The notes beneath the pieces are model-generated. The model saw nothing but the letters and a program-made list of their open reading frames with translations, did not search any database and was not told the origin of the DNA. A program made the position numbers and the translations under genes. This document shows, piece after piece, positions 24,630-34,025 of a stretch of DNA of 64,000 nt. Origin of the DNA: Nitrospirillum viridazoti CBAmc (GTDB lineage Bacteria; Pseudomonadota; Alphaproteobacteria; Azospirillales; Azospirillaceae). Position 1 is the stretch's first letter. Every line of letters starts with the position of its first letter. The DNA lies in assembly GCF_000730165.1 (NCBI RefSeq), contig NZ_CP022110.1, positions 1,867,501-1,931,500 on the forward strand. The letters are read 5' to 3'.

Positions 24630-25802
24630 TTAGCGGAAGTAGTGCGGCAGGAAGCGTGAGGCGCCGGTGATGATGGGCCCCGGATCCTCGCGCACGCAGA
24701 GGCCGGCCGCCTCATCCCCAACCACCCAGGCGCCCAGCACCACATGCCGGCCGTCGTCACGGGCCAAATCCACCGCGCGCTGATAGACCACCGGCCCCTG
24801 CCCGTAGCCACCGGATGTATGCGCCATCTCCCGCCCGTCGCGGACAAGCCGGATGTTGGCGCCTTCGCGCGCCTGCATGGGCTTGGCGATCCAGTCCGGC
24901 CCCACGGCCTCGGCGGTGAAGCCAGCGGGCAGCAGGTTGGGGTGGCCGGGGAACAGGTCCCACAGCACGGTCAGGATGGCCTTGTGCGACAGCAGCATCT
25001 TCCACGGCGGCTCCACCACCGTCAGGTTGGCGGTCGGGAGGTGGGCGCCGAAGCGTTCCGCCGCCAGCCATTCCCAGGGATAGAGCTTGAACCACAGCGC
25101 CAGCGGCCGGCCCGCCTCGTCGACGAAGCGCGTCTTGTCCTTGTCCCAGCCCACCTGGGTGATGGGCAGGTGGGCGGCGTTCAGCCCCGCCTGGCGCGCG
25201 GTGTCCACCAGATACTCGACCGTCCTCAACTCCTCCTCATAGTCGGCGTAGGACGACAGGTGGATGAGGGCGCCGGGTGGCTGGCGCCGGCTGATTTCCC
25301 GCCAGCGGGCGATCAGCCGCTCATGGATGGAATTGAACTGGTCGGCGTCGGGCAGGACGTCGCGCAGCCAGAACCATTGCACCACCGCCGATTCGATCAG
25401 GGTGGTGGGCGTGTCGGCGTTGTATTCCAGCATCTTGGGCTCGGCCAGTTCCTCCCGGTCCGGGTTGAAAGCCAAATCGAAGCGGCCGTAGAGGGCGGGA
25501 TCCTCCCGCCGCCAGCTGTCGATGACATAGGCCCGGTAGGCCGGACTGAGGCCGAAGCGGTCCATCAGGCGCGGCGTTGCCACCACGGCCGCCACCGCCT
25601 GCAGGCATAGCTGGTGCAGGGTGTTGGTCGCGGTCTCCAGCCTGTCGACTTCCCCGGCGGTGAAGGCGTAGGCGGCGGATTCGTCCCACCACAGTCCATC
25701 GGCCTCACTGCCGGGCGGCAGGCCCAGAGAGTGATAGGTCAGGCCCTGGGATTCGATACGGGCGATCCAGTCGGCCCGGGGGGTGAAGCGAACGCGTTCC
25801 AT
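24630..25802 (-). CDS. glutathionylspermidine synthase-like ATP-grasp protein (YgiC/YjfC type)
   Basis: A 390-residue protein matching the C-terminal synthetase domain of glutathionylspermidine synthase. Typical segments are YNADTPTTLIESAVVQW, LFPGHPNLLPAGF, WIAKPMQAREGANIRLV and GAWVVGDEAAGLCVRED near the end. The N-terminal amidase of bifunctional enzymes is absent. It probably ligates an amine to a peptide carboxylate; the true substrate of the YgiC group is unknown. It follows a YgiB-like lipoprotein gene on the same strand with a 14-base gap, the same pairing as E. coli ygiB-ygiC. Confidence 0.88.
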   Translation of the reverse strand: MERVRFTPRADWIARIESQGLTYHSLGLPPGSEADGLWWDESAAYAFTAGEVDRLETATNTLHQLCLQAVAAVVATPRLMDRFGLSPAYRAYVIDSWRREDPALYGRFDLAFNPDREELAEPKMLEYNADTPTTLIESAVVQWFWLRDVLPDADQFNSIHERLIARWREISRRQPPGALIHLSSYADYEEELRTVEYLVDTARQAGLNAAHLPITQVGWDKDKTRFVDEAGRPLALWFKLYPWEWLAAERFGAHLPTANLTVVEPPWKMLLSHKAILTVLWDLFPGHPNLLPAGFTAEAVGPDWIAKPMQAREGANIRLVRDGREMAHTSGGYGQGPVVYQRAVDLARDDGRHVVLGAWVVGDEAAGLCVREDPGPIITGASRFLPHYFR

Positions 25803-25816
25803 GATCGCGGGCCTCC

Positions 25817-26092
25817 CTACTCGCCGCCACCACCGCCGCCGTGGCCGCCACCTCCCTCACCGCCACCCCCGCCGTGGGCGGCGGCGCTTTCGCCGAAACC
25901 ACCGGTTTCAACGCCGCCGGACTTGGACCCGGCGACATAGCTCGCGCCCCCGCCATGGCCGCCGCCGCCGGAACGGCAGTCCGTCTGCTGGTTCGCCTTG
26001 CAATCCTGATCATGCTTTGAATCACATCCGCTCAACGACAGCGTCGTCGCGGCGGCCAGGGCCGCCAACGTGATGTGGTGACTGCGTTTCAT
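25817..26092 (-). CDS. YgiB-like (DUF1190-type) glycine-rich lipoprotein
   Basis: A 91-residue lipoprotein. The signal ends in a lipobox TLSLSGC, and the mature protein begins CDSKHDQDCK. The rest is very glycine-rich with a central SGGVETGGFGESA, resembling the GGFG motif near the end of DUF1190 proteins. Assignment rests on this motif and on its position directly upstream of the ygiC-like gene. The ATG at 26092 is chosen as the start of the signal peptide. The Gly/His/Glu-rich tail is unusual. The function is unknown. Confidence 0.65.
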   Translation of the reverse strand: MKRSHHITLAALAAATTLSLSGCDSKHDQDCKANQQTDCRSGGGGHGGGASYVAGSKSGGVETGGFGESAAAHGGGGGEGGGGHGGGGGGE

Positions 26093-26362
26093 GGATTTGG
26101 TTCCCAAAGGGTTGGCACCGGGGTGCACCCGATCAGTCGGCCCACTCTGAAAAGCCCCTGCTTAACGGGGCATCCCCGCGCAGCGAAGGGTGCGCCGGCG
26201 CCGGTCCCGGCACCAATGGCGCCGCAACATGTCAGGCCATGCATAATTGTGCGAGACAGCGGTTTGAACGCGTATGCCGGGTGGCGCGCCCATCCCCCCT
26301 TGACGCCGTGACGCCCATGGCGCACATGGCTTCGCCATTCCGTCCAACCCGGTGCCCATCCC

Positions 26363-26848
26363 ATGCCTTGGCGTCCCATGACGGCGGCCGACCTGTCCCA
26401 CGCCTTCACCCTGGCCTGCGCCATCCATGTCGACTTCTTCGAGGCGCTGGACGTCATGGCCGACAAGCTGGCGGCCTATCCCGCCGGCTGCCTGACGTTG
26501 GAGACGGCCGATGGCAGCATCGGCGGCTATGCCGTCAGCCATCCCTATGCGCGGGGCCGCGTGCCCAAGCTGAACCACCTGCTGGGCGGCCTGCCGGCGG
26601 ACGCCGACATCTATTACATCCACGACATCGCCATCGACGCCGCCGCGCGCGGCCAGGGCCATGCCGAGGCGGCCGTGAACCTGTTGGCGGCGCAGGCGCG
26701 GAGTGCCGGTTTCCGCGAGATGCGGCTGCTGTCCGTCAATAATTCCGGGGCCTTCTGGCGGCGGCGCGGTTTCAGCCCCGTGCTGGATGAACAAGTGGAC
26801 GTGTCATCCTATGGCTCCGATGCCACTTATATGCGACGGTTTCTTTAA
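26363..26848 (+). CDS. GNAT-family N-acetyltransferase
   Basis: A 161-residue acetyltransferase with a GNAT core. Strand 4 is YYIHDIAIDA, followed by the acetyl-CoA pyrophosphate loop AARGQGHAEAAVNLL (R-G-x-G-x-A) and the later strand MRLLSVNNSGAFWRRRGF. The start codon is uncertain: ATG 26363 lacks a clear ribosome-binding site, and ATG 26378 is possible. The substrate is unknown. Polyamine acetylation would fit the neighbourhood but is only a guess. Confidence 0.85.
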   Translation: MPWRPMTAADLSHAFTLACAIHVDFFEALDVMADKLAAYPAGCLTLETADGSIGGYAVSHPYARGRVPKLNHLLGGLPADADIYYIHDIAIDAAARGQGHAEAAVNLLAAQARSAGFREMRLLSVNNSGAFWRRRGFSPVLDEQVDVSSYGSDATYMRRFL

Positions 26849-26987
26849 ACCATTCGCCTCCAACGTGATGGCAACGATGTCAATATAGCAACGGTGCCTT
26901 GTCCAAGGTCCGGGTATAGCCAGCTGTTAGAGCGGCGGCGTTAAGCCGCACCCCTTTTCTGGGCCCCTATCTGGCTGGTGGTAACCG

Positions 26988-28673
26988 ATGTCATTCCTGA
27001 AATCGCTGCGCGGCATCAGCGGCCGCATCCTGCTCATCCCGCTGCTGGCCGTGATCGCGCTGGCGGCGCTGGGCGCCGTCACCGTCGTCACCTCCAGCCG
27101 GACCCTGATGGAGGAGCGGCAGGCCCGCGCCCGCGTGGCGGTGGAGGCGGCGATATCGCAAATCCAGACGCTGGAAGCCAAGGCGAAGGCAGGGGAAATG
27201 CCGGAGGACAAGGCCAAGGAGCTGGCCTTGGACCTGGCCCGCGCGTTCCGCTACGACGGCGACCACTACCTGATCATCCACGATGATACGGGCCTGACGC
27301 TGGCCAGCGGGCAAAGCCGCACGCTGGAGGGCAAGCGCAACATGGACAGCGTCGACGCCAACGGGGTCCACTACGCCCAGGACCAGCTGCAGCGCGCCAA
27401 GGAGGGCGGCGGGTTCAGCTATTACGTCTGGCCGCCCAAGACGGGCGCGCCGCCGGCGCCCAAGGCCACCTACAACAAGCTGACCAGCGGCTGGGGCTGG
27501 GTCGTGTCCTCCGGCATCTACATCGACGACGTGGACGCGGCCGCCCGGGCCAGCGGCTACCGCACCGCCGGCACGGTGGGGCTGCTGGCGTTGGCGACCT
27601 TCGGCCTGGCCCTGTGGCTCAGCCGGGGCATCACCGGCCCCCTGCTGCGCCTGACCAACACCACCAACCGCCTTGCCGACGGCGATCTCAGCGTCACCGT
27701 GCCGGGCACCAGCCGCACGGATGAGATCGGCACCCTGGCCCAGGCGGTCAACGTCCTGCGCGACCGCTCGGCCGAAGCCGTGCACCTGCGCGAGCGCCAG
27801 GAAGGAATGAAGGAAGAGGCGGAGCGGGAGCGCAAGGCCGCCCTGGCCCGCCTGGCCGACGAGTTCGAGGGCAGCGTGAAGACGGTGGTGGACGGCATCG
27901 CCGCCGCCACGACCGAGATGGCGGCCAGCGCAGACGCGGCCACAACGGCCGCCGCCCGAGCGGAAGACCAGACCACCTCGGCCGCCGCCGCCGCGGAGCA
28001 GACCAGCGCCAATGTCGCCACCGTGGCCGCCGCGACGGATGAGTTGAGCGCCTCCATCCATGAGATCGCCCGCCAGATCACCCAGTCGTCGGAGATCGCG
28101 GCCGGCGCCGTGGCCGAAGTCGGCCGAACCAGCACCGCCATGGGCGACCTGGCGGCCTCGGCCGCGCGGGTGGGCGACATCGTGGCGCTGATCACCGGCA
28201 TCGCCGGGCAGACCAACCTGCTGGCGCTGAACGCCACCATCGAGGCGGCACGGGCGGGTGAGGCCGGCAAGGGCTTCGCCGTGGTGGCGTCGGAGGTGAA
28301 GAACCTCGCGACCCAGACCGCCAAGGCGACGGAGGAAATCCAGGCCAAGGTGGCGGAAATCCAGGGCATGACGGATGCCGCCGTGGACGCCATCGCCGGC
28401 ATCGGCCAGACCGTGAACCGCATGAACGAGATCACCGCCGCCGTGGCGGCGGCCGTGGAGGAACAGGGTGCCGCCACGGCAGAGATCGCCGGCAACGTCC
28501 AGCAGGCGGCCACGGGCACGCAGCAGGTCTCCGGCAACGTGACCGCCGCCCGCCAGGCGGTGACCGAAACCGGCCAAGTCGCCCACACCGTGCGCACCGC
28601 GGCCGGCGAACTGTCGGTGGAAGCCGAGCGCCTGCGCGGCCAGGTGCACGGATTTCTGGCCAACATCCGCTAG
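26988..28673 (+). CDS. methyl-accepting chemotaxis protein with single Cache domain
   Basis: A 561-residue chemoreceptor. The first membrane helix spans about residues 13-34. The periplasmic sCache-like domain contains [30 protein letters not shown] and [17 protein letters not shown] second helix lies near 190-210, followed by HAMP ([22 protein letters not shown]) and a signalling domain with [21 protein letters not shown]. Such Cache domains often bind small organic acids, but no ligand can be assigned. The upstream site GGTGGTAA is weak. Its stop is followed by a perfect hairpin and a dispersed repeat copy. Confidence 0.94.
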   Translation: MSFLKSLRGISGRILLIPLLAVIALAALGAVTVVTSSRTLMEERQARARVAVEAAISQIQTLEAKAKAGEMPEDKAKELALDLARAFRYDGDHYLIIHDDTGLTLASGQSRTLEGKRNMDSVDANGVHYAQDQLQRAKEGGGFSYYVWPPKTGAPPAPKATYNKLTSGWGWVVSSGIYIDDVDAAARASGYRTAGTVGLLALATFGLALWLSRGITGPLLRLTNTTNRLADGDLSVTVPGTSRTDEIGTLAQAVNVLRDRSAEAVHLRERQEGMKEEAERERKAALARLADEFEGSVKTVVDGIAAATTEMAASADAATTAAARAEDQTTSAAAAAEQTSANVATVAAATDELSASIHEIARQITQSSEIAAGAVAEVGRTSTAMGDLAASAARVGDIVALITGIAGQTNLLALNATIEAARAGEAGKGFAVVASEVKNLATQTAKATEEIQAKVAEIQGMTDAAVDAIAGIGQTVNRMNEITAAVAAAVEEQGAATAEIAGNVQQAATGTQQVSGNVTAARQAVTETGQVAHTVRTAAGELSVEAERLRGQVHGFLANIR

Positions 28674-28684
28674 GAAGCGAGACC

Positions 28685-28712
28685 AGCGGCAAGAGCGACA
28701 GCTCTTGCCGCT
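28685..28712 (+). terminator. 12-bp perfect hairpin after chemoreceptor gene
   Basis: AGCGGCAAGAGC and GCTCTTGCCGCT flank GACA, 12 bases after the chemoreceptor stop. It is immediately followed by a dispersed repeat copy. Confidence 0.65.
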
Positions 28713-28713
28713 G

Positions 28714-28805
28714 TAGGCCCCGACGGGGGCCGCCGGAGATTTCCGGGAAGCGTCAGCGGACCGGATATCGAGGATGGCAAGCCGGCGGATGCCGGCGCCC
28801 GCAGG
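28714..28805 (+). repeat. dispersed composite repeat, copy A
   Basis: The copy starts TAGGCCCCGACGGGGGCCG and continues with CGCCGGAGATTTCCGGGAAG, AGCGGACCGGATATCGAGGAT and CAAGCCGG. ATTTCCGG and CCGGATAT-like arms give it a partly palindromic core. It lies 3' of a plus-strand gene in the same orientation. Copies B, C and D are at 32384, 48382 and 36471. Confidence 0.7.
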
Positions 28806-28808
28806 GCA

Positions 28809-30236
28809 TCAAACATTAAGCAATAAATTCTCCCGCTCCCAGCTGGAGATCACCTGCTGGTAGGCGGCGTCCTCGGCTTGTTTCACCGCCGTGACGCAGG
28901 CGACGAAGCGCTCGCCAAATATGTCCCGTAAGGGACGGCTGGCGTTCAGCTTGGCCAGGGCGTCGCCCTGGTGGCGGGGCAAGGTGAAGGCCAGGCGATG
29001 GGCGGTGCCCTTCACCGGCTCCGTGGGTTCCAGTTCCTGCACCATACCCAGATAGCCGCAGGCCAGGCTGGCGGCGATGGCGAGGTAGGGGTTGGCGTCG
29101 GCGCCGGCCACGCGGTTTTCCACCCGCCGGGCCTCCGGCTGGCTCAGGGGCACGCGGAAGCCGGTGGTGCGGTTGTCCCGCCCCCAATGGACGTTGATGG
29201 GCGCGTCCGACCCCTGCACCAGCCGGCGATAGCTGTTCACGTTGGGCGCCAGCAGGGGCATGGCGCTGGGCAGGTACTTCTGCAGGCCGGCGATGTGGCT
29301 CATGAACAGGGGCGTGTCGCCGCCATCGGAGTGGCCGAACAGGTTGCCCCCCGTTTCCGCGTCCACCAGCGACTGGTGGATGTGCATGGCGCTGCCCGGC
29401 TCGTTCTGCATGGGCTTGGCCATGAAGGTGGCGTAGATGCCGTGGCGGATGGCCGCCTCACGCACCGTGCGCTTGAACAGGAAGACCTGGTCGGCCAGGC
29501 TCAGCGCGTCGCCATGGTTGAAGTTGATCTCGATCTGGGCGGCGCCGGCCTCATGGCTCATGGTGTCGACGTCGATGTCCTGCTGCTCGCAGTAATCGTA
29601 GACCGCCTCGAAAATGGGGTCGAACTCGTTGACCGCGTCGATGCCGAAGGCCTGGCGCCCGCTTTCCTGCCGGCCGGAGCGGCCGACCGGCGGGACCAGG
29701 GGATAGTCCGGATCCTTGTTCACCGCCACCAGGAAGAATTCCAGCTCGGGCGCCACCAGGGGCTTCCAGCCGCGCTCGGCATAAAGCTCCAGCACGCGCT
29801 TCAGCACCCAGCGCGGACTGATGTCCACGCTGGTGCCGTCGGCATAGACGCAGTCGCAGATGACGGCGGCGGTGGGCGCCTCGTACCAGGGAACGAAGCG
29901 CACGCTGCCTGGGTCGGGCAGCATGTAGACGTCGGAGTTCTCGGGATTGGTGACGCTGTTGGGCGGGGTGTCGCCCGTCACGGTCTGGATGAACACGCTT
30001 TCGGGCAGGCGCAAGCCGCGGTCCCGCAGGATGCGCAGGAACTTTTCCGCCGGAACGATCTTGCCCCGGGCGATGCCCGAGAGGTCGGGCACCAGGCATT
30101 CCACCTCGGTGATGCGGTTGCAGCGGATGAATTCTTCCAGGACGGCCATGGGGTCGTACACCTCGATATCGGGGGATGGGGACGCCGCCCTCGGGCGACC
30201 CGAACCGGACAAAATCGACAGGGACCGTCCCATCAT
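28809..30236 (-). CDS. glutamine synthetase-family gamma-glutamylpolyamine synthetase (PuuA-like)
   Basis: A protein of about 475 residues related to glutamine synthetase. The beta-grasp domain includes VECLVPDLSGIARGKIVP. The catalytic domain has APELEFFLV, HEAGAAQIEINFNHGDAL, ATFMAKPMQNEPGSAMHIHQSL, VNSYRRLVQG and NRTTGFRVP, all typical of the PuuA/GlnT branch rather than GlnA; no adenylylation-site motif was noticed. It probably glutamylates putrescine in the Puu pathway. Start codons at 30257, 30236 and 30149 are all possible, none with a strong ribosome-binding site. It is divergent from the PAP2/PuuB-like pair. Confidence 0.85.
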   Translation of the reverse strand: MMGRSLSILSGSGRPRAASPSPDIEVYDPMAVLEEFIRCNRITEVECLVPDLSGIARGKIVPAEKFLRILRDRGLRLPESVFIQTVTGDTPPNSVTNPENSDVYMLPDPGSVRFVPWYEAPTAAVICDCVYADGTSVDISPRWVLKRVLELYAERGWKPLVAPELEFFLVAVNKDPDYPLVPPVGRSGRQESGRQAFGIDAVNEFDPIFEAVYDYCEQQDIDVDTMSHEAGAAQIEINFNHGDALSLADQVFLFKRTVREAAIRHGIYATFMAKPMQNEPGSAMHIHQSLVDAETGGNLFGHSDGGDTPLFMSHIAGLQKYLPSAMPLLAPNVNSYRRLVQGSDAPINVHWGRDNRTTGFRVPLSQPEARRVENRVAGADANPYLAIAASLACGYLGMVQELEPTEPVKGTAHRLAFTLPRHQGDALAKLNASRPLRDIFGERFVACVTAVKQAEDAAYQQVISSWERENLLLNV

Positions 30237-30379
30237 ATCGGGGCGGGAATGCGGCATGGCAGCGGCCCAAGCTGGCGGGAACCCTAGCGCTTGCGGCCTA
30301 TGCCGAGGTGACAGCGCCCCCATCGAATGGTATGTGCGGACGGGTACGTCCCCTCATTCTCCCGGATCGTCCCGCCGCC

Positions 30380-31093
30380 ATGCCGTCCCCAACCCTTCCC
30401 CGCGTCCTGAGTTTCGTGGCGTTGACCGGCCTCGCGGCGTTGCTGGCCTACGCGACGGTTTCACCCACCCTGGACCTGGCCGCGGCCGGCTGGTTCTGGA
30501 CGCCGCAGGGGGGCTTCGCCTGGCGGGCGGATCCAGTGGCCAACCTGCTGCACGAGGCGGTGCAGGTGGGCGCCCGGGTGATGGCCGGCGTGCTGGTCCT
30601 TGGCACCGCCTGGACCGCCTGGCGCCGCCGGCCCCTGCTGGGGGCCGACGTGCGCGCCTGGGGCTTCCTGCTGCTGTCGCTGGCCATCGGGCCCGGCCTC
30701 CTAGGCAATGCCGTGCTGAAGGACCATTGGCACCGCGCCCGCCCCGTCCAGGTGGTGGAGTTCGGCGGGGCCGCCCCCTACACCCCGCCGGTGCTGCCGG
30801 CGCCCAAGGCCAATTGCGGGCGCAACTGCTCCTTCGTGTCGGGGGATGCCGTGCTGGCCTTCTTCCTGCACAGCTTCGCCTACACCGCGCGGCGGCGGCA
30901 GCGCCTGTGGCTCTATGGCGGGCTGGGCGTCGGGGCCGGCGCGGGCCTGCTGCGCATCGGCATGGGCGGCCATTTCTTCAGCGACGTAATGTACGCCGGC
31001 CTGCTGGCGGTGCTGACCAGCGCCCTGCTGCACGCCGCCCTTTACGGCCGCCGGGCCACCCTGGCGCTGTGGTGCCGCTGGTTGCCCGGCTGA
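30380..31093 (+). CDS. PAP2-family membrane phosphatase (LpxE-like)
   Basis: A 237-residue integral membrane phosphatase. The three PAP2 motifs are KDHWHRARP (residues 114-122), CSFVSGDA (150-157, with Asp where classical PAP2 proteins have His) and RIGMGGHFFSD (192-202). Non-His versions of the second motif are known in lipid A phosphatase-like members, so a lipid A or phospholipid substrate is possible. The gene ends one base before the start of the PuuB-like gene, so the two are probably co-transcribed, which is an odd pairing. Confidence 0.85.
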   Translation: MPSPTLPRVLSFVALTGLAALLAYATVSPTLDLAAAGWFWTPQGGFAWRADPVANLLHEAVQVGARVMAGVLVLGTAWTAWRRRPLLGADVRAWGFLLLSLAIGPGLLGNAVLKDHWHRARPVQVVEFGGAAPYTPPVLPAPKANCGRNCSFVSGDAVLAFFLHSFAYTARRRQRLWLYGGLGVGAGAGLLRIGMGGHFFSDVMYAGLLAVLTSALLHAALYGRRATLALWCRWLPG

Positions 31094-31094
31094 C

Positions 31095-32366
31095 ATGAGC
31101 ACCTGTTGGCCAGATAGCTGGTACGTCCACTCCTCCCCGCCCGGCCCCGCCCTCCCGGCGCTGGCCGGCGATACGGACTGCGACGTCTGCGTGGTCGGCG
31201 CGGGCTACACCGGCCTGTCCGCCGCCCTGACCTTGGCGGAACGCGGCTACGACGTGGTGGTGGTTGAGGCGGAGCGGGTGGGCTGGGGTGCCTCCGGCCG
31301 CAACGGCGGCCAGCTGATCAGTGGCTATAACAAATCCATCAGCGCCATCGCGCGGCTTGGCGGCGCCGACGACGCCCGGCACCTGTGGGCCTTGGCGGAG
31401 GAAGCCAAGGCCCTGCTGGTGCGGCGGGTGGAGCGGCACGGCATAGCCTGCGCCCTGCGCTGGGGCTACATCAACGCCGCCGCCAAGCCCCGCCACCGCC
31501 GGGATTTGCTGGCCCAGCTGCGCGACGCGGACGCCGTAGGCTATGACCGCCTACGCCTGTTGGAGGGCGAGGCGCTGCGCGCCCTGCTGGCTAGCCCGCG
31601 CTACGACAGCGGGCTGGAGGATATGGGCAGCGGCCATCTGCACCCGCTGGCCTACGCCCAGGGCCTGGGACGCGCCGCGCGCGAGGCCGGCGCGCGCCTG
31701 TACGAGAACACGCCCGCGCTGGCCATCACCACGGGTGCCGCCCCGGTGGTGACCACACCCCGCGGCCGCGTGCGGTCCCGCTTCCTGGTGCTGGCCGGCA
31801 ACGCCTACCTGGGCGACCTGGCGCCGCCGCTGACGCGCACCCTGGTGCCCATCGTCACCTACATGCTGGCGACGCAGCCCCTCGGCACGGAACGGGCGGC
31901 GGCCCTGCTGCCGGGCGACCACGCGGTGTCGGACACCAACGTCGGCCTGCACTACTTCCGTCGCAGCGCCGATCACCGCCTGCTGTTCGGCGGCCGCGTC
32001 AACTACGCCAACCGGGCGATGCCTGACGCCAAGCCCAAGCTGGCGCGGGACCTGGTCCACTGCTTCCCCCAACTCCAAGACGTGGGCATTGATCATTTCT
32101 GGCACGGCAGCGTGGGCATGACCGTCAGCCGCCTGCCCCAGCTGGGCCGCCTGTCGCCCACCACCTACTACGCCCACGGCTACAGCGGCCACGGCGTCGC
32201 CCTCACCGGCATCTGCGGCCACTTGCTGGCCGAGGCCATCATGGGCCAGGCGGAGCGCTATGACGTCTTCGCCCGGCTGCCCCAGCACCCTTTCGTGCGC
32301 GGCCCTTGGCGCGTGCCCCTGCTGGTGCTGGCCGGCCTGTGGTACCGCCTGCACGACCTGCTGTGA
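31095..32366 (+). CDS. FAD-dependent gamma-glutamylputrescine oxidase-like protein (PuuB-like)
   Basis: A 423-residue DAO-family flavoprotein. CDVCVVGAGYTGLSAALTLAERG is the FAD-binding GxGxxG motif, followed by VVEAERVGWGASGRNGGQ. The C-terminal part has YYAHGYSGHGVALTGICG and the family-specific start SWYVHSS. Together with the PuuA-like enzyme it would oxidise gamma-glutamylputrescine. The aldehyde dehydrogenase and hydrolase of the pathway are not in the window. The gene starts one base after the PAP2 stop. A dispersed repeat copy follows its own stop. Confidence 0.88.
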   Translation: MSTCWPDSWYVHSSPPGPALPALAGDTDCDVCVVGAGYTGLSAALTLAERGYDVVVVEAERVGWGASGRNGGQLISGYNKSISAIARLGGADDARHLWALAEEAKALLVRRVERHGIACALRWGYINAAAKPRHRRDLLAQLRDADAVGYDRLRLLEGEALRALLASPRYDSGLEDMGSGHLHPLAYAQGLGRAAREAGARLYENTPALAITTGAAPVVTTPRGRVRSRFLVLAGNAYLGDLAPPLTRTLVPIVTYMLATQPLGTERAAALLPGDHAVSDTNVGLHYFRRSADHRLLFGGRVNYANRAMPDAKPKLARDLVHCFPQLQDVGIDHFWHGSVGMTVSRLPQLGRLSPTTYYAHGYSGHGVALTGICGHLLAEAIMGQAERYDVFARLPQHPFVRGPWRVPLLVLAGLWYRLHDLL

Positions 32367-32383
32367 GAGAAGCCGGAGCGCAG

Positions 32384-32495
32384 CGACCAGCCCGCGGCCG
32401 CGGGCGCCGGAGATTTCTGGGAAGCCGAAGGCGGACTGGAAATCGGGGATGAGCCAAGGCCGGACGGCCCGCCGGCGCTTGAGGAATCAGAAAAA
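32384..32495 (+). repeat. dispersed composite repeat, copy B
   Basis: It includes CGACCAGCCCGCGGCCGCGG (a perfect CCCGCGGCCGCGGG palindrome), GCGCCGGAGATTTCTGGGAAG, GCGGACTGGAAATCGGGGATGA, GCCAAGGCCGGA and GCCGGCGCTTGAGGAATCAG. It follows the plus-strand puuB-like gene in the same orientation. It runs into the last bases of the convergent BglII-like gene. Confidence 0.7.
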
Positions 32496-33455
32496 CGGCA
32501 GTTCCGCTTCCACCGGTTCCGGGACCGGCGCCCTGGGCATGTCCGACAGGGGGATGTCGAAGGTGACGACCTCGGCCGGGATGCCGATCAGCAACAGCGG
32601 GCATGGATTGCCCACGCCCCGGTGCACCCGGTCCTCCAGCTTGCGCCAATGGGTGGTGGCCGCTCCATACTTGTCCTGGCAGAAGGAGGCGGCCCAGGCC
32701 TCGGCGAAGGACGGCGCGCCGCCGGCCATGCGGCGGGCCACGTCATCCTGCTGCCGCGTGGTGGGACGCAGGCCCAGGGCCAGCACGTCGGCGTCGCAGG
32801 TCAGGCCCCGGCCTTGGGCGAAGCGGCGCACCATGGGCACCATCTCATCCTGCAGGCTGCGGCCCCGTGTGACGATGACGCCGACGGAGATGACGCCCTC
32901 GGCATGCAGGCGCTTGAAGTTCTCCAGGTCGCGGTCGAAGAACGGATCCTTGTTGTTCCACTCGATCTCCAGCGCGATGACGCCGACGCCGGGCACGTCG
33001 CGCACATGGTCCACCTCGTGGCTGATGGACTCGCGCCGCTTGCCGTTCACCCGCTTCTCGATGGTGAAGTGCGCCTTCTCCCATCCATGCTCGGCCAGGG
33101 AACGACGCAGACGCTGGGTGATCTTGGCCTCACCGCCGCCGGACCCGACGATTTCCGTGACGGGGATGGACAGCGCGCCGATGACGGCGTCCAGCTCTGC
33201 CATGGCGTCGGGGAAGTCGACGCCCAGGATGGCCCGGGCATGGGACAGGAACTCCACCTGGAAGCCGCGCTGAAGCAAGGTAGGGAACATCTGGAGGTAA
33301 CGTCCGCTGGCGAAAACCGAGGCGGGGACCCTACCCGATCCTGCGGCCCTGTCGATACCGGATCCGGCGCCGGCACCTGTGACGCGTTCAATGGCCGCTG
33401 GCAGGGGCCCCTGCCAGGGCGTCGACCGTCGTCGCCGGGATACCTCGGTAGGCAT
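32487..33455 (-). CDS. BglII/BstYI-family restriction endonuclease-like protein
   Basis: A protein of up to 322 residues. The central region FQVEFLSHARAILGVDFPDAM, EIVGSGGGEAKITQRLRRSL, IEKRVNGKRRESISHEVDHVRD and VIALEIEWNNKDPFFDRDLENF matches the BglII-type endonuclease family, with the acidic catalytic cluster expected in EVDHVRD and EIEWNNKD. Many residues fit a metal-dependent nuclease. No DNA methyltransferase gene lies nearby, so it is an orphan if active. The start is uncertain: ATG 33455 has GGAG 4 bases upstream but gives a low-complexity N-terminus, and ATG 33290 begins the conserved part. Confidence 0.75.
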   Translation of the reverse strand: MPTEVSRRRRSTPWQGPLPAAIERVTGAGAGSGIDRAAGSGRVPASVFASGRYLQMFPTLLQRGFQVEFLSHARAILGVDFPDAMAELDAVIGALSIPVTEIVGSGGGEAKITQRLRRSLAEHGWEKAHFTIEKRVNGKRRESISHEVDHVRDVPGVGVIALEIEWNNKDPFFDRDLENFKRLHAEGVISVGVIVTRGRSLQDEMVPMVRRFAQGRGLTCDADVLALGLRPTTRQQDDVARRMAGGAPSFAEAWAASFCQDKYGAATTHWRKLEDRVHRGVGNPCPLLLIGIPAEVVTFDIPLSDMPRAPVPEPVEAELPFF

Positions 33456-33680
33456 CTATCTCCATCGGCCATACGGCTTCCGGCCCCTTGCTGTCCGGGA
33501 GATGCGTAGTCGCCCGCAGCAGGCGTCGTCTAAGGTCTGCGCCGCGAAGCAGGGTCGCGCGGGCGACTCGGGAACAGGCCTGCCGGCCGCCCGGCAAACC
33601 GTCCCTGGTCGCGAGATCGAGTGGGACGCCAGGACGATCATGCCTGATCCGTTCAACAGGAAATGACCTGAGAGGCGAGC

Positions 33681-34025
33681 GTGAGCGCGCAGCAAGATTT
33701 CACGACAACATTGCAACTAAGCTCTGCCGGCGACATGGACAAGGCGGAAGATTGGATCCGGGCCAATATTCGCGGTCGTTGGGCCGTCGAGTTTCTCGGC
33801 ATGGAAGAAAAACTGGACCCCGGCCTAAACCGCCGTTCCCAGGTCTTGCACGTGTCTTTCCGTTTCGGCCTGCGTGAGGATCTGGAGCGGTTCAAGCGCG
33901 ACTACGCCGGTATAAAAACATCCGGCTCTCCCACTCCTGCCACGGCGGGCGCCAAACGGCCGGCTGGAAAAGCCGCCATGGTGAAGCCCAAAAGCAAAGG
34001 GATTTTTGCGTGGTTGCGCTCGTGA
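33681..34025 (+). CDS. small hypothetical protein
   Basis: A 114-residue protein that I do not recognise. The start reads as GTG 33681 with GAGAGGCGA upstream. Residues 1-75 look globular (a predicted helix DMDKAEDWIRANI and strands VLHVSFRFG). The last 35 residues are basic and Pro/Ala/Lys-rich, ending KSKGIFAWLRS. No signal peptide or membrane segment is present. It stands alone upstream of the capD-like gene. Confidence 0.55.
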   Translation: MSAQQDFTTTLQLSSAGDMDKAEDWIRANIRGRWAVEFLGMEEKLDPGLNRRSQVLHVSFRFGLREDLERFKRDYAGIKTSGSPTPATAGAKRPAGKAAMVKPKSKGIFAWLRS

